Source of the DNA: Granulicella sp.
GTDB lineage: Bacteria > Acidobacteriota > Terriglobia > Terriglobales > Acidobacteriaceae
DNA: 21,698 bases
NCBI GenBank assembly: GCA_003133205.1
Contig: PKWK01000006.1
Location: 13,325-35,022 of the forward strand
Direction: 5' to 3'
Made by a program: the position numbers and the translations under genes. Shown here piece by piece: positions 1-6,048 of this stretch. How positions within the stretch are numbered: the first letter of the stretch is position 1; each line of letters opens with the position of its first letter. The notes beneath the pieces are model-generated. The model worked only from the letters and a program-made list of their open reading frames with translations. It had not been told where the DNA came from and ran no database searches.

Positions 1-55
1 TCGTCGATCGCCAGCCAAATCCAAAACAACCCACGGTCTCGAAGGAGCAGTCCAT

Positions 56-256
56 ATGAAGTTGATGAAATACAACTCGAATTTACTCTGCAGCCTCGTT
101 TGCCTCGATAGCGCAAAGAAGTTTGCCGCTAAGGGCAACATCAAGAGCGCGATTGCAGTCGCGCAGAAAGGCTTGCAGATCGAACCCGGCCGGTTTCAGG
201 CGGACGTTCGTGGGCAGTTGAAGAGTGTCGTCGAAAGCCTGACGTTGCCACAGTAG
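56..256 (+). CDS. small hypothetical protein (66 aa), TPR-like helix pair
   Basis: The ATG at 56 follows an AAGGAG Shine-Dalgarno (42-47) at a good distance, so this is a believable small gene. The middle of the protein (about residues 18-45) reads as two amphipathic helices with the pattern AKKFAAKGNIKSAIAVAQKG, which resembles a single tetratricopeptide-like hairpin, but one hairpin is too little to assign a family. No signal peptide or cysteine motif is seen. Function unknown. The overlapping minus-strand frame is a shadow. Confidence 0.6.
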   Translation: MKLMKYNSNLLCSLVCLDSAKKFAAKGNIKSAIAVAQKGLQIEPGRFQADVRGQLKSVVESLTLPQ

Positions 257-330
257 CCGCACAAGCTCGGAGGGGAGGGTTTGAAACATCGCCCAGCCGA
301 GCACAACTTCACCACCAGGGACATCCCACC

Positions 331-423
331 ATGAAAACCAATTGGGCAGTCTGCGTTATCGCCGTTTGTGTGCTTGCTTTATTTCGCCGCTACAAGTCCC
401 AATCCTTGGGATCCGTCGCATAG
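331..423 (+). CDS. possible 30-aa membrane peptide
   Basis: An ATG at 331 opens a 30-codon frame ending in TAG at 421-423. Residues 4-18 are hydrophobic (WAVCVIAVCVLALF) and are followed by RRYK, as in a short single-pass membrane peptide or a leftover signal peptide. No clear Shine-Dalgarno precedes it, and the frame ends soon after the hydrophobic stretch, so it may be the remnant of a longer secreted protein. Confidence 0.25.
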   Translation: MKTNWAVCVIAVCVLALFRRYKSQSLGSVA

Positions 424-774
424 TTGGACCACCGTCCCTTCGTCAGGGATAGTTGTTGCGGCTTCGCGATAAGAACCTTTACCTTCGCTGACCTCGCATT
501 CTGCATTGGTCACTATTTCCCACCACCCAGGCTTTGAGGGTCGAGCCTCCCAATTCAACCCCACCCTTTCTTGCGTCGAGCAAAAGGCTCCGCATATCAA
601 GTCCGCTGTCCAGCGGAAACACGAGTGATCCATTTGGGCAGTCCGCCACCGCGGGGACTGCCCCTCTTTTTGGACAGCTTCCCAGTTCTTATTCACTACG
701 AGTCGGCACGTCAGCCGAACCCGCACCCCCCCCAATGCAATTCAACCGTTCGACCGGAATTAAGGAGATCTCTC
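424..774. other. gene-poor stretch with a terminator
   Basis: No convincing gene is seen; the frames that cross it lack ribosome sites and protein-like composition. It holds a small inverted repeat (CCGCTG tc CAGCGG, near 603-616) and a rho-independent terminator at 636-671, listed separately. A terminator here implies a plus-strand transcript upstream, possibly from the 56-423 genes or an unrecognised small RNA. Confidence 0.4.
636..671 (+). terminator. rho-independent terminator
   Basis: A 9-bp stem GGGCAGTCC (636-644) pairs with GGACTGCCC (655-663) around a 10-nt loop and is followed by CTCTTTTT (664-671). Confidence 0.7.
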
Positions 775-954
775 ATGCGTGGACCCAAACCAGGTTTTTG
801 GCGGAAATATGAAGCTCAACAGACATCCCTCGTTGCGTCCTGCATGCCGCGAACTGCCGTCATGAGTGGCGACAAGCCGATGGCAATCAAGGCCCCTCTT
901 GCGGTCTGCCTCCTGCCCGGCAGGCTGGTAGCCACTCCGTCTGGCTGGAACTAA
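775..954 (+). CDS. small orphan protein (59 aa), paralogue of the gene at 1834-2055
   Basis: The start at 775 is chosen because of the AAGGAG (762-767) and because the same context (AAGGAGA, one base, CTCTCATGCGTGGA) recurs at the gene starting at 1834. The first 24 residues (MRGPKPGFWRKYEAQQ, then TSLVASCM) match those of the second gene (MRGSRPGLWKQYDASQ, then LSVAAACM), giving the pattern MRGxxPGxWxxYxAxQxSxxAxCM. The C-terminal halves differ. No known domain is recognised, and the protein is short and basic. An upstream in-frame extension to 571 is open but crosses the terminator at 636-671 and is unlikely. Function unknown. Confidence 0.6.
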   Translation: MRGPKPGFWRKYEAQQTSLVASCMPRTAVMSGDKPMAIKAPLAVCLLPGRLVATPSGWN

Positions 955-963
955 GTTACAGCC

Positions 964-1446
964 ATGCTCAGGAGATTGCTCCTAACCCTCTTTCTTGGTG
1001 CAGCCCTCGCGGTGGTCGCATCACCGGCCGCCGCGCAGTTGCACCGTCACCACCCAATGGCTCGAAGTTGGGTTCCCGGATCAAATATAGGTCCACATCC
1101 AGTTGGCAAAACCGACGATCAGGAAGTGCCATGGTGGTTGCCTCTCGTCGAGGCGATCCCTACGCTGCTTTTTATGTTTGGGGCTGTGCCAGGAACCATT
1201 GCAAACAGTAAGGGCCTTCCAAACTGGAAGTCGTACTTCTGGCGCGGACTGTTCTTCGGCTTCCTATTCTTCCCAATTGTGCTGGTTCTGCTCTACCAGG
1301 TGTTGAAGTACGAACCGGTGCCCATAACCAATCAAGCCCAAATCCGGCCTCCAAACGTCGCCGTGCCACAGGCCGCGCGTTCGGATGGCATTCACTCCAT
1401 CGCAGATATTCCGCCGCCTGTCAGCTTCCACGCAGATAGCAATTAG
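964..1446 (+). CDS. exported two-helix membrane protein, unknown function (160 aa)
   Basis: Residues 1-24 form a typical signal peptide (MLRR, hydrophobic core, then SPAAA with likely cleavage before Gln25). Two further hydrophobic segments follow at about 58-79 and 94-114, so the protein is probably an inner-membrane protein with a proline-rich tail (about 118-160). A His-rich stretch (LHRHH, residues 26-30) follows the cleavage site. Only a weak ribosome site precedes ATG 964. The gene lies 9 bp after the small gene at 775-954. The layout (signal peptide, helix, loop, helix) vaguely recalls plasmid-encoded pilus or secretion subunits, but there is no sequence signature for that. Confidence 0.65.
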   Translation: MLRRLLLTLFLGAALAVVASPAAAQLHRHHPMARSWVPGSNIGPHPVGKTDDQEVPWWLPLVEAIPTLLFMFGAVPGTIANSKGLPNWKSYFWRGLFFGFLFFPIVLVLLYQVLKYEPVPITNQAQIRPPNVAVPQAARSDGIHSIADIPPPVSFHADSN

Positions 1447-1833
1447 TAATAACCGAGGCAAACAGCCTCCCGCCAAAGAGTCAAAGGTGAGTGACTCCGT
1501 CGAACACCGAGTGGTTCCGTCCTCTGCAATAGCAGGGGAGGTGCGTACGCCATCGCACCACAATTTCGAAACATTCCAGCGTTGAGTTGAACTCCGCAGG
1601 TGACAGCTTTCCTCCCATTTGCAGTTGCTTAGATCTACCGCACCATTCGTGCCGGCGAAGTAGTCGGCGTGAAAACCTCTACCACCCCCATAAAGCACGC
1701 ACTCAAGATTCTGACCTCGTATCGCGCGAAGGCCAACACCATATTGCACGCCCGTTCTTGGGCGAGCACAACGCAATGTAAACCAACCGATGACTCCGCG
1801 TAAAGGAGCCATAAAGTACCAAGGAGAACTCTC
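1447..1833. other. gene-poor stretch
   Basis: No gene can be defended. One plus-strand frame (1633-1800, 56 codons, stop 1801-1803) has protein-like composition but no ATG; a GTG at 1669 is its only reasonable start, so it may be a decayed gene. A small inverted repeat (GAGGC, 5 nt, GCCTC) lies just after the upstream gene near 1455. A second Shine-Dalgarno-like AAAGGAG at 1802-1808 precedes nothing obvious. Confidence 0.3.
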
Positions 1834-2055
1834 ATGCGTGGATCACGACCTGGACTTTGGAAGCAGTACGATGCATCTCAACTTAGCGTGGCAGCTGCGT
1901 GCATGACACACACGAGGCGGACCGCCCCGCGCACTGCAGCAGTAACACCCGCCTATCAAGCGGCGACTCGCCCGATTGTACCCCCGGCCTCCTGCGTTTC
2001 TGTCGTTGGCCCCACGATTGGCAGCCTCAATGGTCGCCGCGTGTTTCACCCGTAG
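1834..2055 (+). CDS. small orphan protein (73 aa), paralogue of the gene at 775-954
   Basis: ATG 1834 follows AAGGAG (1821-1826). Its N-terminal 24 residues share the pattern MRGxxPGxWxxYxAxQxSxxAxCM with the gene at 775, and the two ribosome-site regions are almost identical in DNA. The C-terminal part is rich in Pro, Arg, Thr and Ala and looks disordered. A hairpin at 2121-2138 lies downstream. The shared N-terminus with unrelated tails suggests a duplicated leader or binding module. Function unknown. Confidence 0.6.
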   Translation: MRGSRPGLWKQYDASQLSVAAACMTHTRRTAPRTAAVTPAYQAATRPIVPPASCVSVVGPTIGSLNGRRVFHP

Positions 2056-2120
2056 ACAGCCACCCGAGCCACAAAAAAATCGGACTCAAGCTGTACAGGC
2101 ACCTTTCGTTTCTTCACTCA

Positions 2121-2138
2121 AGCCGCCTTCGGGCGGCT
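2121..2138 (+). terminator. UUCG-loop hairpin, possible terminator
   Basis: A perfect 7-bp stem AGCCGCC / GGCGGCT encloses a TTCG tetraloop. A modest T-run (ATTTT, 2143-2147) follows shortly. It separates the small gene ending at 2055 from the gene starting at 2161. Confidence 0.5.
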
Positions 2139-2160
2139 ATCCATTTTCTGGAGACCTATC

Positions 2161-2691
2161 ATGTCAAATCTTCTTTCTCGCACCCCGTTTGGTCCAATGA
2201 GCCTTTACCCCATCTGCGGCGCCGGTAGCCTGAAGGCAATCAACGGCCGCTCCTCCCGCTGGCAGGTTTTGGAGGCATTTCTCCTTAGCTCCGAAGGCCG
2301 CGCAGAGCGCGTGTTCGAGGGCAGCTCAGGCCTCGTCATTCTGATGGCGATTCCGGGTCAGCCTGGCACCGGCGCTTTCTACATCTACGACGAGATTCGC
2401 CGCTCTTTTTCCATGGTGACTTTCGAAGATCAAGAGACCTTCCACTCCTCGATGTTCGACTATGTCGTGCAGTTTTACGACCTGGGCCGTTTTGTCGAGC
2501 TTCCGAAGTTGACGCTGGTTTCAAAGCCAGTTCCGCAGGCCGTGAAGAGTGGTAGTGGTATAGTGGAGAAGGGAAACAAAGTGAACTCCAACAGCAATCG
2601 TCGTCGCTCTAACCAGTACCGTGGTCCGCGCGTTCCCCAGGGCGTTATCAACCCGGCAGGACGGACGCACATGGGTCTGGTGACAGCGTGA
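2161..2691 (+). CDS. hypothetical protein coupled to the primase gene (176 aa)
   Basis: ATG 2161 is preceded by GGAG eight bases upstream. The first 125 residues look globular (alternating beta and helix, for example GAFYIYDEIRRSFSMVTF). The C-terminal ~45 residues are basic and low in complexity (NSNSNRRRSNQYRGPR), as in a nucleic-acid-binding tail. No known domain is recognised. The stop codon overlaps the GTG start of the primase by 4 bases, so the two proteins are probably made in a fixed ratio and may act together in replication initiation; that role is inferred only from coupling and the basic tail. Confidence 0.75.
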   Translation: MSNLLSRTPFGPMSLYPICGAGSLKAINGRSSRWQVLEAFLLSSEGRAERVFEGSSGLVILMAIPGQPGTGAFYIYDEIRRSFSMVTFEDQETFHSSMFDYVVQFYDLGRFVELPKLTLVSKPVPQAVKSGSGIVEKGNKVNSNSNRRRSNQYRGPRVPQGVINPAGRTHMGLVTA

Positions 2692-3692
2692 CAGAGGCCG
2701 TAGCCCCATACATCCCCCCGAAGAGACAGGTAGAAATTCTGCCTGTCTCTTCTCAGATGGTGGAGGACTACTGGAACTGGTTCGTCGTGAATCGTTACGC
2801 TTACCTAGTGCAACGCCACACGCCGGCGCCCAATGGCAAGTATTCCTACTACGCTCCCAAAGATAAAAGTACAGATATAAAACTGACTTTGACTCCGAAG
2901 GACGTCGAACTACATCTAGCAGGGCTGAAAACCATCAGCCTGTATGCGATCGAGCCAACGCACTCAACGTGCAAATGGATCGCTATAGATGCAGACCACG
3001 ACAAAGCGTTTTCTGATCTTGCGGCCGTTCAGCAGGATTTGAAACTGGAGGGAATCGAAGCGCTGCTCGAAAAGAGCCGGCGCGGAGGTCACCTCTGGAT
3101 ATTTGCCGCGGAGCCACTTCCGGCGTCCCTGTGTCGGATTCTCGTTTACACCCTTGCCCTCAGTATTGGAGTCCCCATCAAGGGCTTCAATCACGAGGTT
3201 GAGGGCCTCGAGATATTCCCCAAGCAGGATCGCCTCGAGCCGGGCTTCTATGGAAACGCCATCCGAGGCCCATTGGGTATTCATCGTGCCACTTCCAATC
3301 GCTACTGGTTCGACCGTGTGAGCAGCAATATGCCCGCACAGTTTGACTTGATTCGGAACGCGCGACGTTTGACTCTCGCCGAGCTTACAGCCCGGACCGA
3401 GGGAATCACGATGCCCAGCATCGACGAACCTCCTCCTCCAGTGCCCACCTACATCCCTTCTGTCGGATTCAGACGTCCTGCCTTCGACATAACCCAACAC
3501 GTAAATATCCGCAGGAGAGACAGCCGAAACATGTGGGCGCAATGCCCGTCGTGCGAAAAAGCCGGAAAGGACCGCGGCAGGGACAACCTGGCCATCAAAA
3601 AGTCCGACACACGACTGTACAAATGCTGGGCTGGATGCACGAAAGACGACATCCGCGCAGCCTGTGGAGCCCCTCCCGCTCGGCGGTTCTGA
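2688..3692 (+). CDS. archaeo-eukaryotic-type primase (TOTE-like) with C-terminal zinc finger (334 aa)
   Basis: The protein shows the AEP primase motifs in order: a hydrophobic strand ending in DAD (residues 101-103, metal-binding acidic pair), SRRGGHLW (130-137, the sxH nucleotide-binding motif with His135), and a third strand EIFPKQD (175-181) carrying the last acidic residue. The upstream region and the GNAIRGPLGIHR segment (189-200) resemble the primase domain of TOTE conflict systems. After a proline-rich linker (247-258) comes a zinc-finger-like region with Cys286, Cys289, Cys313 and Cys317, resembling the finger of DnaG-type and topo-primases. It would make primers on single-stranded DNA. 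The GTG start overlaps the preceding stop codon. No helicase domain is fused. The iteron-bearing module lies immediately downstream, which fits a replication-initiation role. Confidence 0.8.
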   Translation: MTEAVAPYIPPKRQVEILPVSSQMVEDYWNWFVVNRYAYLVQRHTPAPNGKYSYYAPKDKSTDIKLTLTPKDVELHLAGLKTISLYAIEPTHSTCKWIAIDADHDKAFSDLAAVQQDLKLEGIEALLEKSRRGGHLWIFAAEPLPASLCRILVYTLALSIGVPIKGFNHEVEGLEIFPKQDRLEPGFYGNAIRGPLGIHRATSNRYWFDRVSSNMPAQFDLIRNARRLTLAELTARTEGITMPSIDEPPPPVPTYIPSVGFRRPAFDITQHVNIRRRDSRNMWAQCPSCEKAGKDRGRDNLAIKKSDTRLYKCWAGCTKDDIRAACGAPPARRF

Positions 3693-3885
3693 TCCATCCT
3701 TTGGTATGTAGCCAGTGGAAGGAGATGAATCGCCGTTGCGACCCCCCACCTATTGCTCAACCTGTAACGCGCCCTCAAAAGGACACGTATATATGGTAGC
3801 CAACCAAGTTTGATGTGACCCTCGGTTTCGGGGTTCACGTCGGACGGACCACCTTCGTCTTAGGTGGCTCCGAGGAACACCCCCT

Positions 3886-3934
3886 ATAAACCGATCCAAA
3901 CCCCAATAAGCGACTGAATAAAACAATAAACCGA
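3886..3934 (+). repeat. three iteron-like repeats, 20-bp period
   Basis: ATAAACCGA at 3886-3894, ATAAGCGA at 3906-3913 (one base shorter) and ATAAACCGA at 3926-3934 start exactly 20 bp apart, about two helical turns, each preceded by C-rich or A-rich sequence. Regular spacing next to a primase gene resembles plasmid iterons. Confidence 0.55.
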
Positions 3935-3940
3935 ATTGCA

Positions 3941-3982
3941 GGCCCCCCCCGTTTTGCGAGGGGGTGGCCGGTTATGCGGCCA
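3941..3982 (+). terminator. overlapping GC-rich hairpins, terminator or attenuator-like
   Basis: GGCC plus a C-run (3941-3950) pairs with GGGGG and GGCC (3960-3969) around GTTTTGCGA with one mismatch. The right GGCC arm can instead pair with GGCC at 3978-3981 (outer T3965/A3982). The two folds exclude each other. No T-tract follows, so intrinsic termination is uncertain. Confidence 0.35.
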
Positions 3983-4004
3983 ACTAACAAGTCCTCGCAA
4001 AGTA

Positions 4005-4034
4005 ATATACCAGTGCCACTGTCCGTGTTATTCT
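4005..4034 (+). promoter_or_regulatory. ATATACCA box with extended -10
   Basis: ATATACCAGTGCCACTGT (4005-4022) is followed by TGTTATTCT (4026-4034), an extended -10 (TGT then TATTCT). Related boxes occur at 18258 and 18948. Transcription would start about 30 bp before ATG 4076. The box may be an operator rather than a -35, because in the copy at 18258 it lies downstream of the -10. Confidence 0.5.
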
Positions 4035-4075
4035 GCAAGTGGACAGTATCGACCCTTCGAGGAGATCCAAAAACC

Positions 4076-4870
4076 ATGAAAACAGGAGCAAAAGAAGAAG
4101 CGGCAAGAAACAGCGGCCTCGGAATGAGCATGCATGGCAAGGTGAGTGTCGAACTTCGACGCCTCGGGCTGGATGCGCGCCCCAATATTACCCTCGTGCG
4201 TCAAGAAAAGCACAAGCGGTGGATGATTGCCGGGGAAGAAGGTGGCGGCTGTACAGGTGAAGTCGGGCACTACATCGGCTTTGCCGGCATCAACACCCCT
4301 GGACTGGCCGTATCAATTCCGATTCAATCGTTGATCCCGAACACAACCCAGCGCCGAGTTATTTCTCAAGAGATGGTCCGCGCCCAACTGTTTCGCTACG
4401 GCAGTTCCTGTGACCTCTTGGTGACACATCACTATTTGAGTGCAGCCAAGGGCGAGTCACGCCCGTCTATGGAACGTCGAGTTCTATTCCTTGGCAAGAA
4501 TGGCATCCTCGCGCCAGATACCAAGCAGCCTGTGTTCTTTGACCACTCTGGCGAGTCAATCGACTTCCCCAAGAATCTGATTCCCCTCATTCAAGCGGTC
4601 AGTAGGGGAGCAACAACTCCGAAGAACAACCGCGCCCACTGCATTCCTCTGCCTCCAATCAATCTCGGGCCAATCAAGAAGCCTAAAGCGGAAGCAACTC
4701 CGGTAGTAGAAGGCGAGCCAATCATTGATGAAGCATTGCCGCTCACAGCAACCCCGGCCGCGCCAACGAACGCCAAGGGATCCAAACGGAACAAAAGCGC
4801 AACTCCGCAACTCGCCGCACCACAGGCAGTCCCCGTATCGGATGAAGTTGCCGAGCTAGTTGCGGTCTGA
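4076..4870 (+). CDS. hypothetical protein with disordered C-terminal tail (264 aa)
   Basis: The frame is open back to 3974, but that start lies inside the promoter-like box, so ATG 4076 with GAGGAG at 4059-4064 is preferred. Residues 1-175 look globular, with a Gly-rich stretch (AGEEGGGCTGEVGHYIGF, 52-69). Residues 180-264 are rich in Pro, Ala, Lys and Thr with low complexity and end in an acidic/hydrophobic tip. No family is recognised. It is the first gene after module A, so it may be the gene that module controls. It is followed at 23 bp by the PLD nuclease gene. Confidence 0.75.
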   Translation: MKTGAKEEAARNSGLGMSMHGKVSVELRRLGLDARPNITLVRQEKHKRWMIAGEEGGGCTGEVGHYIGFAGINTPGLAVSIPIQSLIPNTTQRRVISQEMVRAQLFRYGSSCDLLVTHHYLSAAKGESRPSMERRVLFLGKNGILAPDTKQPVFFDHSGESIDFPKNLIPLIQAVSRGATTPKNNRAHCIPLPPINLGPIKKPKAEATPVVEGEPIIDEALPLTATPAAPTNAKGSKRNKSATPQLAAPQAVPVSDEVAELVAV

Positions 4871-4892
4871 TGGAAAGAAAGGTCTACCCGCA

Positions 4893-5522
4893 ATGCGATA
4901 CATGTTCCGCTACCTAGTCTTTGGCTGCATAGCAACCGTGCTTATGAGCTTCATAAGGCATGGGTTCTTGAATCATATTCTGGATTCAACCCCATCGTTC
5001 TCCTCAATGCACATCCCGGAGATGGGCAAAACCGTTTCGGCGGCAATTTCACCGCAGGCCGGAACGTTTGCTTATAGCCCCGACTCTAACATTGAGCGGA
5101 TGGACGAAGATGCGATTGCGAGTACAGACGCTCATGCCCACCTGGACATTGCAATGTACGCCTTCACCGACCACATCCTTGCAGACGCAGTAGCGGACGC
5201 AGCCGAGCGTGGGGTCAAGGTTCGCATTTACCGCGACCAGCAGCAATACGAACAAGAGAGCGGACGAGATCAGTACGTCGCGCGCAGGTTTGCCGCAGAA
5301 CCGAACATCTCCATCCGAGTGAAGCACAGCAGCGACTTGATGCATTTGAAGGAATGGAGCGATGGTATCCGGCTCAGAGAGGGAAGTGCTAACTGGAGTC
5401 CGTCAGGCGAGAAGCGTCAAGACAACTCTGCTGCAGTCTTCACAAACAAGCTGGCGGCCCAAGCCTTCGAGAGTAAGTTCCAGGATATGTGGGATCGCCC
5501 GAACAACATCCAGGTGCAATGA
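4893..5522 (+). CDS. membrane-anchored phospholipase-D-type nuclease (209 aa)
   Basis: The N-terminus carries an uncleaved signal anchor (about residues 6-20, LVFGCIATVLMSF). The rest matches single-HKD Nuc-type endonucleases often found on plasmids: MYAFTDHILADAV (88-100), ERGVKVRIYRD (105-115), then MHLKEWSDG (150-158) and GSANWSPSG (164-172), followed by the conserved QDN (176-178). Such proteins cut DNA or RNA as dimers. The active-site motif is odd: His151-x-Lys153 is followed by Asp157, one residue closer than the canonical HxKx4D, so activity is uncertain. ATG 4893 is chosen because the TTG at 4860 lies inside the upstream gene. A terminator follows. Confidence 0.8.
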   Translation: MRYMFRYLVFGCIATVLMSFIRHGFLNHILDSTPSFSSMHIPEMGKTVSAAISPQAGTFAYSPDSNIERMDEDAIASTDAHAHLDIAMYAFTDHILADAVADAAERGVKVRIYRDQQQYEQESGRDQYVARRFAAEPNISIRVKHSSDLMHLKEWSDGIRLREGSANWSPSGEKRQDNSAAVFTNKLAAQAFESKFQDMWDRPNNIQVQ

Positions 5523-5547
5523 AACGATTTCACAACCAGCGTGACAC

Positions 5548-5579
5548 AGGGGAGCCTTCGAGGCTCCTCTTACTTTTTT
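5548..5579 (+). terminator. rho-independent terminator
   Basis: A 9-bp stem (AGGGGAGCC with GGCTCCTCT, 5548-5570, one G-U pair) around TTCGA is followed by TAC and a run of six T. It ends the 4076-5522 unit just before the first SSB gene. Confidence 0.85.
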
Positions 5580-5589
5580 GGGAGGTAAT

Positions 5590-5949
5590 ATGCAGGAGGC
5601 AGGAAGGGTCGTTTTGACTGGCGAAGTTAGCGATACGCCGGTCATTCGCGCAACGTTGCAGGGGCTCTACACGGCCACGTTCTCACTCACCACCACCGTA
5701 CGTCGCAAGAATCGTTCCGGCGCCTACGCAGACCGGGAGAAGCGTCACAACATCGTTGCGTGTGGAGATCTCGCGCTCACCATTTGCCACAAAATTCGGA
5801 AAGGGAACGAGATCAGCGTCGAAGGCAAATACCACTTGAAACAGTGGGAGGACAAAGGCTCGGGTGAGACCAAGTACCTTACCCAAGTCCTCATCGACCG
5901 CTTTTCGTTTGCAGAGCCGGACCAGCTTGAACTTCCAATAGCTGCCTAA
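5590..5949 (+). CDS. SSB-like OB-fold protein without acidic tail (119 aa)
   Basis: The sequence follows the single-stranded-DNA-binding OB fold: GRVVLTGEVSDTPVIRAT (5-22), FSLTTTVRR (31-39), RHNIVACGDLA (52-62), IRKGNEISVEGKYHLKQWED (69-88) and YLTQVLIDRF (96-105). These match strands 1-5 of bacterial SSB. It lacks the usual disordered linker and the DDDIPF-type tip that recruits partner enzymes, ending in ELPIAA, so it would bind single strands without recruiting SSB partners, or be specialised to the element. ATG 5590 follows GGAGG by 4 bases. It lies just after the terminator and 99 bp before a complete SSB gene. Confidence 0.8.
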   Translation: MQEAGRVVLTGEVSDTPVIRATLQGLYTATFSLTTTVRRKNRSGAYADREKRHNIVACGDLALTICHKIRKGNEISVEGKYHLKQWEDKGSGETKYLTQVLIDRFSFAEPDQLELPIAA

Positions 5950-5960
5950 ACCTTCACCGT

Positions 5961-5985
5961 GGGGCTGGTTCGTCCCAGCCCCTTT
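5961..5985 (+). terminator. probable terminator between the two SSB genes
   Basis: An 8-bp stem GGGGCTGG / CCAGCCCC encloses TTCGTC and is followed by a short TTT. The weak T-run leaves read-through into the next gene possible. Confidence 0.55.
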
Positions 5986-6048
5986 CATTCAACAGCCGCA
6001 AGGCCACAACCCAATAGTTCAACACTCCCTAAGGAGGGAGATACCACA

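Larger units (their letters stand above)
3788..4034 (+). promoter_or_regulatory. intergenic module A (homologous to module B at 18760-18972)
   Basis: Elements in order: ATATATGGTA (3789-3798); AAGTTTGATGTGAC (3806-3819), which opens a hairpin (3812-3841) of GATGTGACCCTCG with CGGGGTTCACGTC around a GTTT loop, 13 positions with one mismatch and two G-U pairs; a second hairpin CCACCT/AGGTGG (3849-3867); three ATAARYCGA-type repeats (3886, 3906, 3926); a GC-rich hairpin (3941-3969) that overlaps an alternative GGCC hairpin (3965-3982); and the ATATACCA/-10 region (4005-4034). The same elements recur in the same order at module B. It may be an origin, a structured leader or small RNA, or an operator array. 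Confidence 0.6.

Noticed and set aside
1264..1812. 182-codon minus-strand frame
   Set aside because: It overlaps the end of the membrane protein gene and lacks protein-like composition.
2001..2055. Apparent repeats of a VAxxCxxxR pattern in several frames at the left end and near 9895
   Set aside because: DNA identity outside the two clear paralogues (775 and 1834) is too low to separate from chance.
3974..4075. Upstream in-frame extension of the gene starting at 4076
   Set aside because: The extension covers the ATATACCA and -10 elements, and GAGGAG lies just before ATG 4076.
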